Source: Pseudomonadota bacterium
GTDB taxonomy: Bacteria; Myxococcota_A; UBA796; SXON01
Assembly: GCA_005778355.1 (NCBI GenBank)
Contig: SXON01000073.1
Span: 1-43,347 of the forward strand
Reading direction: 5' to 3'
DNA: 43,347 bases
Shown one piece after another: positions 40,116 to 43,347 of this stretch. The translations under genes were made by a program, and so were the position numbers. The notes under the pieces are model-generated. The model had not been told where the DNA came from and searched no databases. It saw nothing but the letters and a program-made list of their open reading frames with translations. Every line of letters starts with the position of its first letter. The stretch's first letter is position 1.

Positions 40116-41510
40116 ATGTTGCTCAGCTTGCTCCCGCTCTGCGCCTACGTGCAGGCCGCCGAGGAAACCGTCCCCGACCAGGTGGTGGTGATCAACAGCC
40201 AGACGGCGATCGACGTGCCCTACGCCTTCGGCGACATCAGCGTCGGCAGCGGCGAGGTGGTCAAGGTTGTCCCCCTGCGCGACGAGAAGCAGCTCTTGCT
40301 CGCGGGGCGCGAGGTCGGGACCACCAACGTCATCCTCTTCGACACTCGCGGCGTGCGTCGCGACGAGTTCGAGGTGACGGTCATCCCCGCCAACCTCGCC
40401 AAGGTGATGAAGAACGTGCAGGTCCTGCTCGACGACATCGAGGGTCTTTCCTTCAAGATCGTCAACGACCGCATCTACATCCAGGGCGAGGTGTCGCTCG
40501 ACGACGAACTGCGTCGTGTGCAAGACCTCGACGAGAAGGAAAACCTCGTCGAGTCGATGGTCACCCTGTCGCCGGTGTCGCAGCGGCTCCTGGCCTCGCT
40601 CATCCAGAAGGAGATCGGCACGCCGGGCGTGAATGTGCGCCTCGTAGGCCGCAAGATCATGCTGGAAGGCACCGTGCACAGCGACGCCGCCAGCGCGCGC
40701 GCCGAGGCCATCGCCAAGGCCTACTACCCCGACGTGGTCAACGTGCTGGAGATCCGCGAGGTGGAGCGTGTCCCCGGGCAGGCGGAGACCATCGTGCTCG
40801 TCGTGCACTTCGTCGAGCTCACCAAGACACTGACCGACGAGTGGGGGATCCAGTGGACGCCCCTGTCAGGAACCGGCGTGGAGTTCGAGTTGTCCTCGTC
40901 AAACGATGGGAGTGGCTGGTCGGATGTGACCGGGACGGCCACCGCCAACGTGTCGATGCTGCTCCCGCGCCTGGAGGCTTTGCGCAGTACCGGCTACGTG
41001 CGTGTGCTCGAAAACCCCACGGTCTCGGTGAAGAGCGGCGACACGGCGCACATCTTCAGCGGCTCCAAGGTGCCGATCGTCTACCTGGACAATGGCACCA
41101 AGGTGGTCGAGTTCATCGACGTGGGCATCACGCTCGATGTCACGCCCTACGCCGCCGGCGCGAGTGTCGACCTCAACATTGGCGTGGAGGTGAGCGCCCT
41201 CGGGGAGCTGGCCGCCAACGGCTACCAGTCGATCGACACCTCGGAGATCGCCACCTCGCAGTTCTGCCGCGCCGGTGAGAGCATCGTGATCGGTGGGCTG
41301 GAGCGCCTCAGCGACCGGGTGAACTACAACAAGCTGCCGAGCGGGGTCGATCTCAACGCGGAGGGCATCTTCACGCTCTACCGGTCGAAGGACTACAAGA
41401 AGTCGAAGTCGCAGTTTCTGGTGTTCATCACGCCGCAGATCCACGAGACATCGAGCACGGCAAACCGGGAGATCCAGGACAAGTTCAACTTGCTGGAGGT
41501 CCGGCAGTAA
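40116..41510 (+). CDS. cpaC: Tad secretin CpaC/RcpA
   Basis: 464 residues, signal MLLSLLPLCAYVQAAE. It forms the outer-membrane channel for the pilus. An N-terminal pilus-assembly domain (AIDVPYAFGDISVGSGEV, LLLAGREVGTTNVILFD) and BON-like segments (LSFKIVNDRIYIQGEVSL; VRLVGRKIMLEGTV) come first. The secretin domain carries VEFIDVGITLDVTPYA and KSKSQFLVFITPQI. The stop overlaps the next start (TAATG), so synthesis is probably coupled to the ATPase. Confidence 0.96.
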   Translation: MLLSLLPLCAYVQAAEETVPDQVVVINSQTAIDVPYAFGDISVGSGEVVKVVPLRDEKQLLLAGREVGTTNVILFDTRGVRRDEFEVTVIPANLAKVMKNVQVLLDDIEGLSFKIVNDRIYIQGEVSLDDELRRVQDLDEKENLVESMVTLSPVSQRLLASLIQKEIGTPGVNVRLVGRKIMLEGTVHSDAASARAEAIAKAYYPDVVNVLEIREVERVPGQAETIVLVVHFVELTKTLTDEWGIQWTPLSGTGVEFELSSSNDGSGWSDVTGTATANVSMLLPRLEALRSTGYVRVLENPTVSVKSGDTAHIFSGSKVPIVYLDNGTKVVEFIDVGITLDVTPYAAGASVDLNIGVEVSALGELAANGYQSIDTSEIATSQFCRAGESIVIGGLERLSDRVNYNKLPSGVDLNAEGIFTLYRSKDYKKSKSQFLVFITPQIHETSSTANREIQDKFNLLEVRQ

Positions 41511-43347
41511 TGCCCGCCCGGGTGATCGTGTGTGGTGGCGCTCGCGACGGGCAGGGCCGCAGTACCTTTGTCGTCAACCTGGCGTTCTCGCTGCTCAAGG
41601 AAACGCGCGGGCGGGTGCTCATCGTCGACCTCGACCCCAACGGCATCGGCGACACCGCCGCGATGATCAGCCTCGCCGAGGCCCGCACGATCGTGGACTT
41701 CACGCCCTACCTGGCGCAGCTCACCCCCCAGGCCTTCGGCCCCTACCTGGCCGCCCACCCCACCGGACTCGGCTTCCTCCCCATCGCCGCCACGCTGGAG
41801 GCGGCGCTCAAGGCCTCGCCCGATGCGGTGCGCAAGGTGTTCGATCTGCTCGGCTCCATCTGCGATTACGTGGTGGTTGACGCGGGTAGTGGTTGCGACC
41901 CGGTGAACATCGCCGCGCTCGAACGCGCCGCCGGTATCTTGCTCGTGACACAGGCCGCGCCCACCGCGCTCTCGGCGGCCCGTCGTTTCGCGGATCGGCT
42001 CCAGGCGCTGCATTTCCCGCAGCAGCTGGTGAAGTTCGTGGTCAACGCCCACGACGAGAACCTGCTCAGCAAGGAGGCCGTCGCTGGGCGGCTGGGGCGG
42101 GCGGCCCTCGTGGTCTTGCCCAAGGACGACAAGCTCAGTGGCGAGGCGATCAACAAGGGCTACCCCTTCGTGCTCGACCAGCCCCGGGCCACGCTGTCGC
42201 GGGTGTACGACGAGTTCACGCGCCAGTGCGTGGAGAAGGGCATCTTCGACCAGCTCGCCAATGTGGCGCGCGGCAAGGGACAGGCCGTCGAGGGCCGTCG
42301 CGACGTCGAAGTCACGCAGGAGCAAGAGAAGGCGCTGGAGGGCTTTCTCAAGGCCCGCGGCGGCCCACGCGGCAAGGCATCCAAGGAGCTCGACCCGCGG
42401 ACGAAGCTCAAGATGCTCATCCACAAGCGCCTGCCCGAGCAGCTCGACCTCAAGCGGGTGGATCGCGAGATCGGCAACCGGCCGGACCGCGACAAGCTCT
42501 TGCGGGAGAAAGCCGAGGCCGCGGTGGCCAAGATCCTCGACGAGGAGGGCACCGGCATCGCCGACCGCGCGGCGCGCAAGCGCATCGTCAAGGAGGTCTG
42601 CGACGAGGCGCTGGGCCTCGGCCCCCTGGAGGATCTCCTCGCCGACGACCGCGTGACCGAGGTGATGGTCAACGGTCGCGACAACGTCTTCATCGAGCTC
42701 TCGGGGAAGCTCCAGCGGACCGACCTGTCCTTCACCGACGACCAGCAGCTCCTTGGCGTGATCGAGCGCATCGTCACCCCGCTCGGCCGCCGCATCGACG
42801 AGAAGTCGCCGATGGTCGACGCGCGCCTCATGGACGGCTCGCGCGTGAACGCGATCATCCCGCCGTTGGCCATCGACGGGCCGTCGATCACCATCCGCAA
42901 GTTCGCAAAGGAGCCACTGCAAGTCGACGACCTCGTGCGCTACGGCTCGTTGACGCCGGACCTCGCCGATCTGCTGCGCGCCTGCGTGGAAGCGCGCCTC
43001 AACATCGTGATCTCCGGCGGCACCGGCTCCGGCAAGACCACCCTACTCAACGTGCTGTCCAGCTTCATCCCCCAGGACGACCGCATCGTCACCATCGAGG
43101 ACGCCGCCGAGTTGCAGCTGCGACAGCCGCACATCGTGCGCCTTGAATCGCGACCGGCCAACATCGAGGGCGTAGGCGAGGTGCGCATCCGCGACCTCGT
43201 AAAGAACAGCCTTCGCATGCGTCCGGACCGCATCGTGGTGGGCGAGTGCCGCGGCCCCGAGGCCGTCGACATGTTGCAGGCGATGAACACACCCCGCTCT
43301 CCACCGGTTCGGTTGACTTCATTGAAGATATTCGCAGGCAGGCTCAA
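41510..43347 (+). CDS. cpaF: CpaE-CpaF fusion: TadZ-like localiser and TadA traffic ATPase (partial)
   Basis: One uninterrupted frame of 612 residues to the window edge. Residues 1-~260 are a CpaE/TadZ-like MinD-type domain (RVIVCGGARDGQGRSTFVVN, RVLIVDLDPNG, YVVVDAGSG), but the deviant Walker A lacks both lysines (GQGRST where GxGKT is expected). A charged linker (~265-330) leads to CpaF: LGPLEDLLADDRVTEVMVNG, then GGTGSGKTTLLN with Lys509, IVTIEDAAEL and RMRPDRIVVGECRGPE. CpaE and CpaF are normally separate genes. CpaF hexamers power pilus assembly, while the CpaE half should place the machine at a pole. The canonical continuation MNTGHDGS is replaced after ~43291 by unrelated sequence. Confidence 0.88.
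   Translation, partial: MPARVIVCGGARDGQGRSTFVVNLAFSLLKETRGRVLIVDLDPNGIGDTAAMISLAEARTIVDFTPYLAQLTPQAFGPYLAAHPTGLGFLPIAATLEAALKASPDAVRKVFDLLGSICDYVVVDAGSGCDPVNIAALERAAGILLVTQAAPTALSAARRFADRLQALHFPQQLVKFVVNAHDENLLSKEAVAGRLGRAALVVLPKDDKLSGEAINKGYPFVLDQPRATLSRVYDEFTRQCVEKGIFDQLANVARGKGQAVEGRRDVEVTQEQEKALEGFLKARGGPRGKASKELDPRTKLKMLIHKRLPEQLDLKRVDREIGNRPDRDKLLREKAEAAVAKILDEEGTGIADRAARKRIVKEVCDEALGLGPLEDLLADDRVTEVMVNGRDNVFIELSGKLQRTDLSFTDDQQLLGVIERIVTPLGRRIDEKSPMVDARLMDGSRVNAIIPPLAIDGPSITIRKFAKEPLQVDDLVRYGSLTPDLADLLRACVEARLNIVISGGTGSGKTTLLNVLSSFIPQDDRIVTIEDAAELQLRQPHIVRLESRPANIEGVGEVRIRDLVKNSLRMRPDRIVVGECRGPEAVDMLQAMNTPRSPPVRLTSLKIFAGRL
43291..43347. other. Non-CpaF sequence at the right edge
   Basis: After the codons for QAMNT the expected GHDGS..T.HAN does not appear. 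Base composition drops to near 50% G+C over the last ~40 bases. Another plus frame reads TGSVDFIEDIRRQAQ, which looks coding but unrelated. This suggests a contig-end chimera or an inserted element starting here. Confidence 0.5.

Overview
The window is a gene-dense stretch of very GC-rich (roughly two-thirds or more G+C) Gram-negative DNA. It is rich in predicted lipoproteins, MopE/FG-GAP repeat proteins, c-di-GMP proteins and a Tad pilus locus. That mix fits Myxococcota or a related deltaproteobacterial-type lineage. The assignment rests on style and gene content only; there is no rRNA or other phylogenetic marker, and I saw no tRNA or rRNA genes.

Layout. 1-684: the 3' end of an IS630-type transposase and a truncated macro-domain gene. 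668-3687 (minus): a tightly overlapping operon of a GT4 glycosyltransferase, a GT2 glycosyltransferase, an unannotated-looking 51-residue protein and a Tat-exported DUF4846 protein. 3727-9637: a kynureninase-like PLP enzyme, a secreted protein, an arylsulfotransferase-like lipoprotein and an 838-residue lipoprotein whose C-terminal half resembles the BPI/LBP lipid-binding fold. 9685-14408 (plus): an orphan N6-adenine methyltransferase, a DUF4442 hotdog protein, a PAS-GGDEF-EAL protein and a translationally coupled degenerate EAL protein. 14383-20399 (minus): a lamin-tail lipoprotein, a MopE/FG-GAP lipoprotein, and two paralogous GTPases with an odd P-loop, one carrying DUF697 and one fused to a YaaW-like domain. 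20461-29255: a GH31 glycosidase lipoprotein, a PH-domain membrane protein, a short repeat-bearing intergenic region, a barrel-like protein, an MBL hydrolase, nadC, uvrC, a monohaem cytochrome c lipoprotein and a methionine-rich tripartite protein.

29380-32652 (plus): two radical SAM enzymes with B12-binding-type N-termini followed 2 bases later by an 82-residue protein. 32657-34312 (minus): a lipoprotein and uracil-DNA glycosylase. 34337-38247 (plus): a Deg7/Nma111-type double protease coupled to a secreted or barrel-like protein. 38256-43347 (plus): a Tad pilus locus with three short class III prepilins, CpaA prepilin peptidase, CpaB, the CpaC secretin and a CpaE-CpaF fusion cut by the window end. 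The last ~57 bases do not look like CpaF.

Two genome-scale signals stand out. The self-complementary octamer GTCGCGAC occurs about two dozen times, where base composition predicts about two. Many start codons also lack a Shine-Dalgarno sequence and instead have a TANNNT hexamer 5-9 bases upstream, suggesting frequent leaderless transcription. Start/stop overlaps (ATGA, GTGA, TAATG) join most operon neighbours.
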